Source: Bradyrhizobium sp. LTSP885 (lineage in GTDB: Bacteria > Pseudomonadota > Alphaproteobacteria > Rhizobiales > Xanthobacteraceae). Taken from it: 64,000 nucleotides of DNA. The position numbers and the translations under genes were made by a program. The first letter of the stretch is position 1. The number at the start of each line of letters is the position of its first letter. The stretch is taken from assembly GCF_000938305.1 (NCBI RefSeq), contig NZ_JYMT01000039.1, forward strand, positions 1-64,000, written 5' to 3'. Below the pieces are notes generated by a model, which made no database searches, was not told the DNA's origin, and saw nothing but the letters and a program-made list of their open reading frames with translations. Shown here one piece after another: positions 24,379 through 33,061 of this stretch.

Positions 24379-25512
24379 ATGAACCGGGTGCGTCTCAGCC
24401 TCGCGGTGGCCAGCATGGCAGCAAGCGCTGCCGTGGCTGGGGCTGTTTGGCCGCACGCCCGTGATGCCGGCATTGTGCTGGCGGCGCGGGACGATCCGGC
24501 TGATCTCGCCGATATCAGGCTGAATTCGGTCCTGCGAAGCAACCCTGCGTTGCTACCTGACAATATCGAGGCGGCGCTTGCCTCTGGTGACGCCGATCTT
24601 GCGGAGAGTTTTGTGGCGCTCGCGCATGCGAGGGACATCGCGCTCAGTGACGACCTCGCAAAGCGCGTCAACGACGCGGTCACCGAGCAGGCGTCCACCG
24701 CACATTTTGCCAAAGGCTTCGCAACCGGCCTGGTGACCGGCAATGCCGACGACGTCGCCAGCCTGTCGGGCACGGTTGCCGGTGATCTGTTCGTGTTCGG
24801 TGACGTCAGGGACGTCGTACGCGAGGGCAAGCACCTGGCGATGGGCGAGGAGACCGACCGTCTGGTGCTCGGACTTGCGGCTGCGGGGCTCGCGATAACC
24901 GCGGCGACCTATGTCTCGGTCGGCAGCACCGGGCCGCTGCGCGCCGGACTGACGCTGGTCAAGGATACGCGCAAGGCGGGACGGCTCAGCGAAGGGCTGA
25001 TCGAATGGGCCGGCCGCTCGACGCGCGATGTGGTCGACGGACCCGTCCTGCAAGAGGCTGTTGCAGCCGGCTCGGTGTTTCGGCCGGCGGAGACTGCAAG
25101 TGCGATCCGCGCCGCGTTCCGTGCCGACAAGGCCGGTGCGCTGGTTCGCGTCGCCAAGGACGTCGGACGCGTTGGCGAGGCAGCCGGTATTCGCGCCGCC
25201 CGGGATACGCTGAAGGTCGCGGAGAATCCGAAAGAGATTGCGCGCGCCGCCCGGATCGCGGAGGCGAAGGGTGGTCAGACCCGCGCGATTCTGAAGCTGC
25301 TCGGCCGCGGCGCGCTGTTGCTTGCGGCCGGGGCGTTCAACCTGTCGCTATGGCTGTTCGGCGCGTTGCTCACGTTGTTCGGCTTCCTGTCATCGATCAA
25401 GGCGACCGCCGAGCGGGCCACCACATCATGGCTCGCGCGAAGCAAGGCACGACGCCTGAAGCGGCAAATGGCGGCCGAGGTTGCGCTGGCAGGTCCTGCC
25501 GGGCAGGGCTAA
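24379..25512 (+). CDS. Hypothetical exported/membrane protein
   Basis: The 377-residue protein starts with an apparent signal sequence (LSLAVASMAASAAVAGAVW), has Asp/Ala-rich helices, a hydrophobic segment near 154-175 (LVLGLAAAGLAITAATYVSV), a helical middle with many ARAARIAE-like repeats, and a strong hydrophobic hairpin near 310-335 (ALLLAAGAFNLSLWLFGALL). The C-terminus is very basic (ARSKARRLKRQM), suggesting a cytoplasmic tail. I do not recognise the family. A GGAGT-like site precedes the ATG. The alpha/beta-hydrolase follows after 58 nt containing a small hairpin. Confidence 0.65.
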   Translation: MNRVRLSLAVASMAASAAVAGAVWPHARDAGIVLAARDDPADLADIRLNSVLRSNPALLPDNIEAALASGDADLAESFVALAHARDIALSDDLAKRVNDAVTEQASTAHFAKGFATGLVTGNADDVASLSGTVAGDLFVFGDVRDVVREGKHLAMGEETDRLVLGLAAAGLAITAATYVSVGSTGPLRAGLTLVKDTRKAGRLSEGLIEWAGRSTRDVVDGPVLQEAVAAGSVFRPAETASAIRAAFRADKAGALVRVAKDVGRVGEAAGIRAARDTLKVAENPKEIARAARIAEAKGGQTRAILKLLGRGALLLAAGAFNLSLWLFGALLTLFGFLSSIKATAERATTSWLARSKARRLKRQMAAEVALAGPAGQG

Positions 25513-25570
25513 GCTTGCGATCGCCTTTCGATCGCCAATCCAAATCTCCCCAGAAGCAACGGAATTGAAG

Positions 25571-26323
25571 ATGCCGAGTTTTCATCACGGCGACGTTGAA
25601 ATTGCCTATCTCGACGAGGGCGAGGGCGAGCCGATCGTGCTCGTGCATGGATTTGCCTCCAGCAAGAACGTCAACTGGGTCTATCCAACCTGGGTGTCTG
25701 ACCTGGTCAAGGCCGGCCGACGCGTCATCGCGCTCGACGATCGCGGCCACGGCGATTCCACGAAGCTCTATGATCCCGCGCAATACGAGATCGCGATCAT
25801 GGCGAGCGACGTGGTCGCGCTGATGGATCACCTCAGAGTCACGCGCGCGGACATCATGGGCTACTCGCTGGGCTCGCGGATGACGGCGGTCCTGGCACGT
25901 GAAGCGCCTGAGCGGCTGCGCTCGGCGATCCTGGGTGGCATCGGCATCGGATTGATCGAAGGCGGGGGGCCCGGCGAGAATGTCGCCGACGCGCTGGAGG
26001 CGGCCTCGCTCGACGACGTCACCGATCCGGTCGGCCGCACCTTCCGTGCCTTTGCCGATCAGACCCGTTCCGACCGCCGCGCGCTCGCCGCCTGCCTGCG
26101 CGGTTCGCGGCGCCTGATGACGCGCGAGGAGGCTAGCCTCATTCGTGTGCCGGTCCTGATTGCGGTCGGCAGCAAGGATGAGATCGCTGGCTCGGCATCC
26201 GCGCTTGGCGCAATCATTCCGGGCGCGGAAGTGCTCGATATCCCGAACCGGGATCATATGCGTGCGGTCGGCGACAAGGTCTACAAGACGGGCGTTGCCG
26301 ACTTCCTCTCACGGCGACCCTAG
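25571..26323 (+). CDS. Alpha/beta-hydrolase
   Basis: The 250-residue cytosolic protein has the oxyanion segment VLVHGFASSKNVNW, nucleophile elbow GYSLGSRM (Ser near residue 100), an acidic residue in VGSKDEIAG and the catalytic His in PNRDHMRAV. It resembles haloperoxidase- or esterase-like hydrolases acting on an ester or thioester. The ATG 25571 follows GGAATTGAAG; the in-frame start at 25481 overlaps the previous gene's 3' end and is rejected. Substrate unknown. Confidence 0.85.
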   Translation: MPSFHHGDVEIAYLDEGEGEPIVLVHGFASSKNVNWVYPTWVSDLVKAGRRVIALDDRGHGDSTKLYDPAQYEIAIMASDVVALMDHLRVTRADIMGYSLGSRMTAVLAREAPERLRSAILGGIGIGLIEGGGPGENVADALEAASLDDVTDPVGRTFRAFADQTRSDRRALAACLRGSRRLMTREEASLIRVPVLIAVGSKDEIAGSASALGAIIPGAEVLDIPNRDHMRAVGDKVYKTGVADFLSRRP

Positions 26324-26498
26324 CTTGGTCACGTTTGCAGCGAGCCCCCGTCTTGGGCTGGCCATGCCCAAAACCACCGTCGGGACGAAATTCGTCAATA
26401 GTTGCAGGTGCACGGCTTGATTTCGGCAAAATCCCGACCAATTGCCATAGACGCCCGCCGGGGGCGTTCGGTTGGGGTTTACCGTACCGAGCCGCTCC

Positions 26499-26527
26499 GG
26501 GACGCGTGCCATCCGCCGTGCTATAAT
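26499..26527 (+). promoter_or_regulatory. Putative sigma-70 promoter of cysE
   Basis: A perfect TATAAT box lies at 26522-26527, 35 nt before the cysE ATG. The matching -35 region (GGGACG near 26499) is poor, so the -10 is the main evidence. Confidence 0.4.
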
Positions 26528-26561
26528 GCACCACCGAACAACTGAATTACGAGACCAGCCC

Positions 26562-27389
26562 ATGGCAGTTCATCAGGTCAACCCGCAGGGGGGGAAGCTT
26601 GCGGCGCTCGATCCGATCTGGGATCGCATCCGCGGCGAGGCCGAAGATATCGTCCGTCGCGAGCCCGAGCTTGCGTCCTTCATCTATGGGACCGTGCTGC
26701 ATCATGAGCGCCTGGAAGATTCGGTGGTGCATCGCATCGCCGAACGGCTTGATCACGCGGCGCTGTCAGGCGACCTGATCCGCCAGACCTATGACGAGGC
26801 GCTGCGCGATGCGCCCGATCTCGGCAACGCGTTCCGCGCCGATCTCGTCGCCGTCTATGATCGCGATCCCGCGACCGCGCGCTTCATCGATCCCTTGCTC
26901 TACTTTAAGGGCTTTCACGCGCTGCAGACCCATCGTCTCGCGCACTGGCTCTATCAGAAGGGCCGCAAGGATTTCGCCTATTACCTGCAGAGCCGCTCCT
27001 CGGCGGTGTTCCAGACCGACATCAACCCGGCCGCGAAGATCGGCCGCGGCATCTTCCTCGATCATGCCACCGGCTTCGTCTGCGGCGAGACCGCCGTGAT
27101 CGAGGACGACGTCTCGATCCTGCACGGTGTGACCCTCGGCGGTACCGGCAAGGAGAACGAGGACCGGCATCCGAAGATTCGCCATGGCGTGCTGATCGGC
27201 GCGGGTGCCAAGATTCTCGGCAATATCGAGATCGGCCATTGCGCGCGCATTGCGGCGGGCTCCGTCGTGGTCAAGGCGGTGCCGCACAACGTCACGGTCG
27301 CAGGCGTGCCCGCAAAGATCGTCGGCGAGGCCGGCTGTGCCGAGCCGTCGCGCACCATGGACCAGATGATCAACGCCATCGGGCTTTGA
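26562..27389 (+). CDS. cysE: Serine O-acetyltransferase
   Basis: The 275-residue protein has the N-terminal helical SATase domain (HHERLEDSVVHRIAERLDH) and the C-terminal left-handed beta-helix of hexapeptide repeats with DINPAAKIGRGIFLDHATG and HGVTLGGTGKENEDRHPKI. It acetylates L-serine with acetyl-CoA in the first committed step of cysteine synthesis. The ATG at 26562 fits the family N-terminus. The small DUF3126-like gene follows after 130 nt, an arrangement common in Rhizobiales. The C-terminus beyond the beta-helix is where cysteine inhibition and CysK binding usually occur. Confidence 0.95.
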   Translation: MAVHQVNPQGGKLAALDPIWDRIRGEAEDIVRREPELASFIYGTVLHHERLEDSVVHRIAERLDHAALSGDLIRQTYDEALRDAPDLGNAFRADLVAVYDRDPATARFIDPLLYFKGFHALQTHRLAHWLYQKGRKDFAYYLQSRSSAVFQTDINPAAKIGRGIFLDHATGFVCGETAVIEDDVSILHGVTLGGTGKENEDRHPKIRHGVLIGAGAKILGNIEIGHCARIAAGSVVVKAVPHNVTVAGVPAKIVGEAGCAEPSRTMDQMINAIGL

Positions 27390-27519
27390 TTTCGTTCACT
27401 TTCTGACGGCGGTACGCTAACGGAAGGATCGTGTTGCCAGAGCCTGAAAAGGCGCTGGCGATCCTTGCCGTCTCGTTCTAAAACTTCCCGGAAAATCATC
27501 GACCCGATTGGAGAGTGCC

Positions 27520-27741
27520 GTGGACGTTCTGGAAGTCAGGAAGCTTGACGCGTATCTTAAGCGCGTATTTGGCAATCCCAAGATCCGCGTGTCGCCGCGG
27601 CCGAAGAAGGACGACTCAGCCGAGGTCTATATCGGCGACGAATTCATCGGCGTCTTGTTTGTCGATGACGAGGACGATGATCGCTCGTTCCAGTTCCAGA
27701 TGGCGATCCTCGAAGAGGATCTGGCGGATCTGAGCGAGTAG
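27520..27741 (+). CDS. DUF3126-like small protein
   Basis: The 73-residue acidic protein reads VRKLDAYLKRVFGNPKIRV then AEVYIGDEFIGVLFVDDEDD, which I recognise as the DUF3126 pattern. The GTG start at 27520 is preceded by GGAGAG at a suitable distance; a TTG at 27508 is less likely. The family is small, cytosolic and of unknown function, and usually found next to cysE in alphaproteobacteria, as here. Confidence 0.85.
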   Translation: MDVLEVRKLDAYLKRVFGNPKIRVSPRPKKDDSAEVYIGDEFIGVLFVDDEDDDRSFQFQMAILEEDLADLSE

Positions 27742-27772
27742 CCGCTCGGCAGATTACCGTAGGCACGATGCC

Positions 27773-27854
27773 GGGTGGGCAAAGCGCAAGCGTGCCCACC
27801 ATCGCAGGCGGAATCAAAATGGTGGGCACGGCGCTGCGCGCCTTTGCCCACCCC
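27773..27854. repeat. GGTGGGCA palindromic repeat
   Basis: Inverted arms 27773-27802 (GGTGGGCAAAGCGC...GTGCCCACCAT) and 27819-27854 (ATGGTGGGCACGGCGC...TTTGCCCACC) flank a 16-nt centre. It sits between the convergent DUF3126-like gene and the next minus-strand gene and may act as a bidirectional terminator. I recall this as a frequent interspersed repeat in Bradyrhizobium. Confidence 0.8.
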
Positions 27855-27865
27855 ACAAAATCATC

Positions 27866-28576
27866 TCAGCCCTTCGCGCTGTGCATTTGCGCGGACAGGC
27901 GATCCATCGCATTTGCGATGTCGCGCCATTGCGCGAGCCAGCTTCGTGGAAAACGGAACGTCAGGTCGGCACCCTCGATGCGCCGCTCGCTCAGGCACAT
28001 GCCGGGCGTGGTGGCGTCGCGGGTGCAGCGCGCGGCCAGCGCCGGCTCGCCGGCGATGACCAGGTCCTCGCCGGCATAGGGCGAGCCGTCGCGAAAGGCG
28101 CGCGTCGTCAGGCCATCGTCGGTCGTCGCGGCCGCTTCGAGATAGCGCGGATAGATCGTGCGCAGCCGTATCTCGGGCGCGAGGGAATTGTGGTGAGCCG
28201 CGATCGACACGAAGATGCGGTCGATCGGCTGCACCTTGTCCTCGATCGTTTCGGCGCTGTAGTGCTTGGGCGCTGCGGGCGCCTCCAGCGACGGATAGAG
28301 GAAGTCGAGGTCGACGCGCTCCTGCGGCCCGGAATGGCGTTGGATCTTCATCCGCACCGCCAATGTCGGCACGTTGAACAGCGTGCCCCCGACGCTGACC
28401 GGCAGCCGCGACGGGTCGCTCGGCGGAGCCGTGGTGTAGGTCGGCCACAACAGATAGGCGACGAGCGTGATCGCGCCGGCCGCGATGACCGCCGACAGGA
28501 TGATCGGGACCAGATGCGCGCGCGGGTTGCGGCGGGTGTCGCGTGCGAGATGCTGGGCGGTCGAGAGGAGCGTCAT
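27866..28576 (-). CDS. Hypothetical single-pass membrane protein
   Basis: The 236-residue protein has a short cytoplasmic N-terminus, one membrane helix (LVPIILSAVIAAGAITLVAY, residues about 22-41) and a periplasmic domain of about 190 residues with two Cys (near 180 and 190) that could form a disulfide, plus YPRYLEAAATTDDGLTTRAF. No known domain is visible. ATG 28576 follows a GGTG-type site. It is conserved-looking in codon usage and its neighbours are divergent, so it is probably a single-gene unit. Confidence 0.65.
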   Translation of the reverse strand: MTLLSTAQHLARDTRRNPRAHLVPIILSAVIAAGAITLVAYLLWPTYTTAPPSDPSRLPVSVGGTLFNVPTLAVRMKIQRHSGPQERVDLDFLYPSLEAPAAPKHYSAETIEDKVQPIDRIFVSIAAHHNSLAPEIRLRTIYPRYLEAAATTDDGLTTRAFRDGSPYAGEDLVIAGEPALAARCTRDATTPGMCLSERRIEGADLTFRFPRSWLAQWRDIANAMDRLSAQMHSAKG

Positions 28577-28797
28577 GGGCGAGGTGTCGGATCAGGGCAG
28601 AAGTGATCGAATCATCCGCCGAATATGCCACGCGGCGGCGGGTTTCCGTATGATTCCAAAGGAATCCGCAACCCGCGAGCCATGCGCAAACGAGGCGGCC
28701 GGCCCGGTGGGTTAACCCTTTCTTAAGGATGATGTGGCGGCGAGCCGGTAATTTTGCGATGCAGGGCAGCGGTTAGTTGCGTAGAGCGGAAGTTCCC

Positions 28798-29127
28798 ATG
28801 TCGCCCGATACCCTCAATTCCCTGTTCTCGCTTTTCATTGGCTTTGCCTTCGCGGGCGCGTTGGCCAACGGCTATCAGGTGATGGCTGAGCGCCCGGCCG
28901 GGTTCGGGTTGCTGCAGGAGGGGGCGGTGCCGAAGACCTTCGCGGCGGTTCCGTTCCTGGTCTTCGCCGCGCCCTTCATCATCATGCGCAACACGCTGCG
29001 TGGCGCACGGATCGAGCGCCGCCGCTTCGAATTCGTGATGATGGCGACCGTGATCGCGGGCTTCTGGAGCCTGATGTCCGGCACCTTCTTCGTGATGACG
29101 CTACGCGCCGCCGGCGTGCTGGCTTGA
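28798..29127 (+). CDS. Small three-helix membrane protein
   Basis: The 109-residue protein has three hydrophobic segments: LFSLFIGFAFAGALANG (residues 9-25), TFAAVPFLVFAAPFIIM and VMMATVIAGFWSLMSGTFFVM, with basic RGARIERRRFE between the second and third. It resembles short conserved rhizobial inner-membrane proteins of unknown function. ATG 28798 is chosen over 28777 because the family-like polypeptide starts MSPDTLNSLF. Confidence 0.7.
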   Translation: MSPDTLNSLFSLFIGFAFAGALANGYQVMAERPAGFGLLQEGAVPKTFAAVPFLVFAAPFIIMRNTLRGARIERRRFEFVMMATVIAGFWSLMSGTFFVMTLRAAGVLA

Positions 29128-29177
29128 TCTGCCTCGCTTGAAACCACGTTAGCCGCCGTGCCAAGGTCGCGCCTCGA

Positions 29178-29281
29178 CTAGAGCTTCGGTTCTGATTGAA
29201 TCAGAACCGAAGCTCTGGATTCTCGTTTTGACGCGTTTTCTTCACGCGAACCGGTATCCACTTCGCTCGAAAACGCTCTAG
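29178..29281. repeat. 104-bp CTAGAGC-bounded repeat element
   Basis: The element begins CTAGAGC and ends GCTCTAG. Inside is a nearly perfect palindrome (29181-29215, 17-bp arms around one base) followed by GACGCGTTTTCTTCACGCGAA and a segment ending in CGAAAACGCTCTAG. It lies directly against the ribosome-binding site of the carbonic-anhydrase-like gene. I recall this sequence as a common interspersed repeat of Rhizobiales. Confidence 0.85.
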
Positions 29282-29291
29282 GGAGACCTTC

Positions 29292-29822
29292 ATGGCGATC
29301 TACGAGCTCGACGGGCAGGGGCCCGATCTTCCCGCTGACGGCAATTACTTCATCGCTGACACCGCCGTTGTGATCGGCAAGGTGCGCTTGCTACCGAAGG
29401 CGAGCGTCTGGTTCGGCGCCGTGCTGCGCGGCGACAATGAATGGATCGAGGTCGGTGAGGGCTCCAACGTCCAGGACAATTCGACGCTTCACGTCGACCC
29501 TGGTTTTCCGCTTGTGATCGGCAAGGACGTCACCATCGGCCACAATGCGATCGTGCATGGCTGCACGCTGGAAGACGGCGTGTTGATCGGGATGGGATCG
29601 ATCGTAATGAACGGCGCGCGGATCAGGCGCGGCAGCGTCGTCGGTGCCGGTTCTGTCATCACCGAGGGCAAGGAATTTCCGGAATACTCGCTGATCATCG
29701 GCGCGCCCGCACGCGTAATCCGCACACTGGACGCGGCTCAGATCGAGGTGATGACGAGGCCGGCCAAGTCCTACGCCATCCGGGGCCCCCAATACAAAGC
29801 CGGGCTGAAGAAGATCGGCTGA
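29292..29822 (+). CDS. Gamma-carbonic anhydrase family protein
   Basis: The 176-residue protein is a left-handed beta-helix of hexapeptide repeats with the gamma-CA/YrdA pattern: WFGAVLRGDNEWIEVGEGSN, then zinc-ligand histidines in STLHVD, TIGHNAIVHGC. Members hydrate CO2 or act as structural/maturation proteins; activity of YrdA-type proteins is variable. GGGAGA at 29281 precedes the ATG and borders the repeat element. It forms trimers in known structures. Confidence 0.9.
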   Translation: MAIYELDGQGPDLPADGNYFIADTAVVIGKVRLLPKASVWFGAVLRGDNEWIEVGEGSNVQDNSTLHVDPGFPLVIGKDVTIGHNAIVHGCTLEDGVLIGMGSIVMNGARIRRGSVVGAGSVITEGKEFPEYSLIIGAPARVIRTLDAAQIEVMTRPAKSYAIRGPQYKAGLKKIG

Positions 29823-29829
29823 GGCGGCC

Positions 29830-30066
29830 TCAGGTCTTCCGGCCGCGCTTGCTTGTGCGCTTCGGCGTTGCGGGATTTTGCTTCGGTATGTCCCGAAGTC
29901 TTGCGCTCTTGCGCAGCGCGTCCCTCAGGTCGATCGGGATACCGTGCTTCTTCAGCAGGTCGGCGAAGGCCTCGTCGGCCAGCTCCTGCAAGGTGCCCAT
30001 CCGGTCGCGTCCAAGCTGCTTCAGCTTGTCGAACGTATCATCGTCAAACTCAATCAGCTTGCGCAA
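29830..30066 (-). CDS. Small conserved hypothetical protein
   Basis: The 78-residue protein reads RKLIEFDDDTFDKLKQLGRDRMGTLQELADEAF..., a short helix-rich, charged protein ending in a basic tail (TPKRTSKRGRKT). The pattern resembles ribbon-helix-helix-like small DNA-associated proteins, but no motif proves that. I use a TTG start at 30066 with GGAG 9 nt upstream; a longer start would overlap the gene at 30137 on the other strand. Function unknown. Confidence 0.55.
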   Translation of the reverse strand: MRKLIEFDDDTFDKLKQLGRDRMGTLQELADEAFADLLKKHGIPIDLRDALRKSARLRDIPKQNPATPKRTSKRGRKT

Positions 30067-30136
30067 ATTGCATTGCTCCAATGCTGCCGGAACTGCGGCC
30101 TTGTGGGATTGTTGACGCCCGCAAGGGAGAATTTCT

Positions 30137-30436
30137 ATGCGCAAACTATCCGCCACCGCCGCACTGGCGACAATCGCAATTCTGCTGGCGTCTCCGGCCG
30201 CCTTTGCTCAAGGGGCCGGACAAGGCACCGGCAGCCCCTCGTCAGGCCGCACCACGTCTTCGCAACTCGCGCCGCCGCCTGGCACCAATGGCACCGCGCA
30301 ATCCGCGGGAGGCCGATTGAACACGGGTGAGGGCGTCACGACCGGCTCGGCAACCACCCAGAGCGCCGACCAGGCGATTGCCAACGAGAACAAGTCGATC
30401 GACAGTCGGCTGAAGGGCATCTGCCGTGGCTGCTAG
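30137..30436 (+). CDS. Small secreted protein
   Basis: The 99-residue protein has a clear signal peptide (ATAALATIAILLASPAAFAQ, cleavage after AFA) and a low-complexity mature part rich in Gly, Ser, Thr and Gln, ending in a short RLKGICRGC tail with two cysteines. AAGGGAGA precedes the ATG. It is likely a small periplasmic or exported protein; similar proteins occur in rhizobia without assigned function. Confidence 0.7.
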   Translation: MRKLSATAALATIAILLASPAAFAQGAGQGTGSPSSGRTTSSQLAPPPGTNGTAQSAGGRLNTGEGVTTGSATTQSADQAIANENKSIDSRLKGICRGC

Positions 30437-30562
30437 ATGAACGCGGGTCGCGCAGAAGTGAGCGCGCCACGCCACGCGCGCGGGAAGCTGCGGTCCTACA
30501 TTGGGTTAGCATGATCAGACGCGGGACGCGTCGGAGGTATTTTTGAGAAGGAGTGACGGGTG

Positions 30563-31057
30563 ATGTTGCGTAAAACGATGATTGCCTTGATGGCGACGGC
30601 CGCGGTCGGCTTGCTCACGGTCGACGCCGCGTCGGCGCGCGGAGGTGGTGGCGGCGGAGGCGGCCACGGCGGTGGTGGCGGCGGCTTCCATGGTGGCGGC
30701 GGTTTTGGCGGCGGAGGCTTTCGCGGTGGTGGCGGCTTCGGCGGAGCGGGCTTTCGGGCCGGAGGATTTGGCGGCGGCGTCCGATCGGCCGCGATCGGCG
30801 GTGGCGCGTTCGCCGGCCGAGGATGGCACGGCGGCTATTATCGCCATCGCGGCTATCCGTTCGCCGCAGCCGCGATCGGCCTCGGATTGGGCTACGGCGC
30901 CTACGGTTATTATGACGGCTACTATGGCGACCCCTACTACGCGGGCGCTGGCTACGATGACGGGTACGGCTATGGCGACGGCGGCTGCTACATCGTCCGC
31001 CACCGCATCATGACGCCGTATGGCTGGCAGGTCCGGCCTGTGCAGGTTTGCAACTGA
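30563..31057 (+). CDS. Glycine-rich secreted protein
   Basis: The 164-residue protein has a signal peptide (MLRKTMIALMATAAVGLLT...ASA) and a very glycine-rich first half of GGGGFGGGGFRGG-type runs, then a Tyr/Gly region (YGAYGYYDGYYGDPYYAG) and a C-terminal Cys-containing segment (GGCYIVRHRIMTPYGWQV). The repeated GGX pattern predicts a flexible, surface-exposed protein. AAGGAG precedes; ATG 30563 is used instead of the GTG one codon earlier. It is followed by a strong hairpin. Confidence 0.75.
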   Translation: MLRKTMIALMATAAVGLLTVDAASARGGGGGGGGHGGGGGGFHGGGGFGGGGFRGGGGFGGAGFRAGGFGGGVRSAAIGGGAFAGRGWHGGYYRHRGYPFAAAAIGLGLGYGAYGYYDGYYGDPYYAGAGYDDGYGYGDGGCYIVRHRIMTPYGWQVRPVQVCN

Positions 31058-31126
31058 GACCATCCTGCAAACGTCAGGATGCTCGGCCCAAGCTCTTGGC
31101 CAAGTCCTTGGACGACCCAACAAGCA

Positions 31127-31156
31127 AACGCGCGCGACGATGACGTCGCGCGCGTT
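31127..31156. terminator. 13-bp perfect hairpin between convergent genes
   Basis: The arms 31127-31139 and 31144-31156 (AACGCGCGCGACG and its complement) pair perfectly around the loop ATGA. It lies between the convergent glycine-rich gene and dienelactone-hydrolase gene, as expected for a bidirectional terminator, although no U-tract follows. Confidence 0.6.
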
Positions 31157-31183
31157 CGTGTCGGTGCAACTGGATGGGCCTCG

Positions 31184-32071
31184 TCAGCCCAGCACGCCGT
31201 ATGTCTTCAGCCACGCCTGCATCTTGTTCCAGCCGTCCTCGGCCGCTTCCTTGCGGTAGCTGGCGCGGTAGTCGGCGTGGAAGCCGTGCGGCGCGCCGGG
31301 ATAGATCTTGAACTCGGCGGTCTTCTTGTTCGCAGCCAGCGCCTCCTTGAACGCTTCGACGCTTGCGACCGGAATGCCGGTATCTGCCTCGCCATAGAGG
31401 CCGAGCACGGGGGCCTTCATCTCGGGCGCGAGCTGCATCGGGCTCTTCGGCCAGAGCGGGTTCGGCGGATCGACCGGCGGGCCGTAAAATGCGACGCCGG
31501 CTTTCAGCGCCGGAGAGTGCGCGGCGTATTCCCACACCGTGCGTCCGCCGCGGCAGAAACCGATGATGCCGAGGCGGGAGGTGTCGCCGCCCTGCGATTT
31601 CGCCCAGGCCACCGTGCTGTCGAGGTCGCTCAAGAGCTCGGCATCGGGCTTTGCGTTCACGATTGGCAGCAACTGCGGAATGTCCGCGATCTTGGTGAGG
31701 TCGGTGCCTTTGCGGAAATAGTAATCCGGGGCGACCGCCAAGGCGCCGAGCTTGGCGAGCCGCCGTGTTACGTCCTTGATGTATTCGTGCAGGCCGAAGA
31801 TCTCCATCGCGACCAGCACGACCGGCGGATTGGTGACGCCGGCGGGCTTCGCGAAATAGCCGGGCATTTCACCGTCGGCGACCTTGATCTTGGTATCGCC
31901 GGCAGTGAGGCCGCTGGTGTCGGTCTTGATCACATCGGCCCGCACGGGGCCCGCGGCCAGTGTGTAGCCCGCGGCCACGGCGGCCGACGCCGTCATGAAG
32001 CCGCGGCGCGACACCGGGGCGGGCTTGGTCAGTCCGACGACATCCTGGGTCAGAATCGGTTCGGCGCTCAT
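31184..32071 (-). CDS. Exported dienelactone hydrolase family protein
   Basis: The 295-residue protein carries a twin-arginine signal (SRRGFMTASAAVAAGY, residues 22-37) after a 20-residue lead, then a dienelactone-hydrolase domain with the Cys nucleophile in GFCRGGRTVWEY, an Asp in YGEADTGIP and the His in GAPHGFHADY. Hydrolases of this family open lactones or cleave esters; periplasmic ones exported by Tat are of unknown substrate. The first ATG is 32071. A terminator for the upstream gene lies 100 nt before it. Confidence 0.85.
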   Translation of the reverse strand: MSAEPILTQDVVGLTKPAPVSRRGFMTASAAVAAGYTLAAGPVRADVIKTDTSGLTAGDTKIKVADGEMPGYFAKPAGVTNPPVVLVAMEIFGLHEYIKDVTRRLAKLGALAVAPDYYFRKGTDLTKIADIPQLLPIVNAKPDAELLSDLDSTVAWAKSQGGDTSRLGIIGFCRGGRTVWEYAAHSPALKAGVAFYGPPVDPPNPLWPKSPMQLAPEMKAPVLGLYGEADTGIPVASVEAFKEALAANKKTAEFKIYPGAPHGFHADYRASYRKEAAEDGWNKMQAWLKTYGVLG

Positions 32072-32161
32072 CGACGTCCTCCTGTGGGATCAAGGAGGCG
32101 CATTCAGCAAACAAAGCCGGTGGGTGGCAAATCACCTGCCTGCGAGGGGAGCGAAGGAGCC

Positions 32162-32203
32162 AAAAAAACAAGGCCGTCGACGTAGTATACCGTCAACGAC
32201 CTT
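32162..32203 (-). terminator. Rho-independent terminator of the coiled-coil gene
   Basis: On the minus strand AAGGTCGTTGACG pairs with CGTCGACGGCCTT (two G-U pairs) and is followed by TTGTTTTTTT. It terminates transcription of the gene ending at 32389. The gap 32072-32388 holds this element and the promoter region of the exported hydrolase and nothing else I recognise. Confidence 0.75.
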
Positions 32204-32388
32204 GCCAGCCCCGGATATTGAAATCGGCTCACGCCATCCGGTGCCTGGAGGATGACTCGGATTCGAAGGCCGATATGTGAACCAGTTCACATAGTCCGGG
32301 ATTAATTCACGTTAGCGGGCGTTCGGGTTGGATCAAACGGCCTCTAACCCCGTGATTTCACGGGACTACGCCGCCCGAACCTGCCGGA

Positions 32389-32898
32389 TCAGCCGTGTGA
32401 TCTACCGCGCCTGCGGTGGGTGGTCCGCGTCGTGTCCGACCGCTTGCGCGGCGACGGCTCCGCGGCGGGATCGCTGGTCTGGGAGCTCGCGAACGACTGC
32501 CGCAGGCTCTCAACCGCCTCGGTGAGCGCCGCGATCTGATCGGTGAGCTTCTTGGTGTCGGCCTGTTGCGCCGCGACTTGCCGGCGCATGGTCTGGAGTT
32601 GGTCCTGTACCTCCTGCAACTGATCGATCGATTCCTGCTGGGTCGTCTCGAGCCCCTTGGTCTTCTCGACCAAGGCCTCGGAGACCTGGGCGGTCCGCGC
32701 CTGTAACTGGCGCGTGGCGACGACGCGATCCGACTCGGGCGCGTTGCCGGTATAGCTGCGCCATAATGCGATCGAGCCGACCCCGAACACGATCAGCAGC
32801 AGCGCCACCGCACCCATTGCGATCGGCTGCACGCCCAGGACGCTGCTGGGTTCGGAATTCCGGGGAGCAAGTTCGATCATGCGACCAAAACCGGACAT
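32389..32898 (-). CDS. Single-pass membrane protein with periplasmic coiled coil
   Basis: The 169-residue protein has a short cytoplasmic lead (MSGFGRMIELAPRNSE), one membrane helix (MGAVALLLIVFGVGSIALW, about residues 28-46) and a long coiled coil rich in Gln, Glu, Leu (ETTQQESIDQLQEVQDQLQ, about 90-140) ending in a basic tail (RRRGRSHG). ATG 32898 or 32880 is the start. The long open frame upstream has no family character. Function unknown; such proteins often brace envelope complexes. Confidence 0.65.
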   Translation of the reverse strand: MSGFGRMIELAPRNSEPSSVLGVQPIAMGAVALLLIVFGVGSIALWRSYTGNAPESDRVVATRQLQARTAQVSEALVEKTKGLETTQQESIDQLQEVQDQLQTMRRQVAAQQADTKKLTDQIAALTEAVESLRQSFASSQTSDPAAEPSPRKRSDTTRTTHRRRGRSHG

Positions 32899-33061
32899 CA
32901 ATGGAAAGGTTCCGCTTAGCACAACCTTGGCGGGGGAAAAACCCGGAGATTCAAGCAGATCGGGATAGAGGCAGCGAAAATTGCCGCAAAGTCGCGATTC
33001 CTGGGTCAAAATGGGACTGTTTGCAGGGTGTGTGGCTGGCCGGGGTGGTCCGAGGCAGGCG

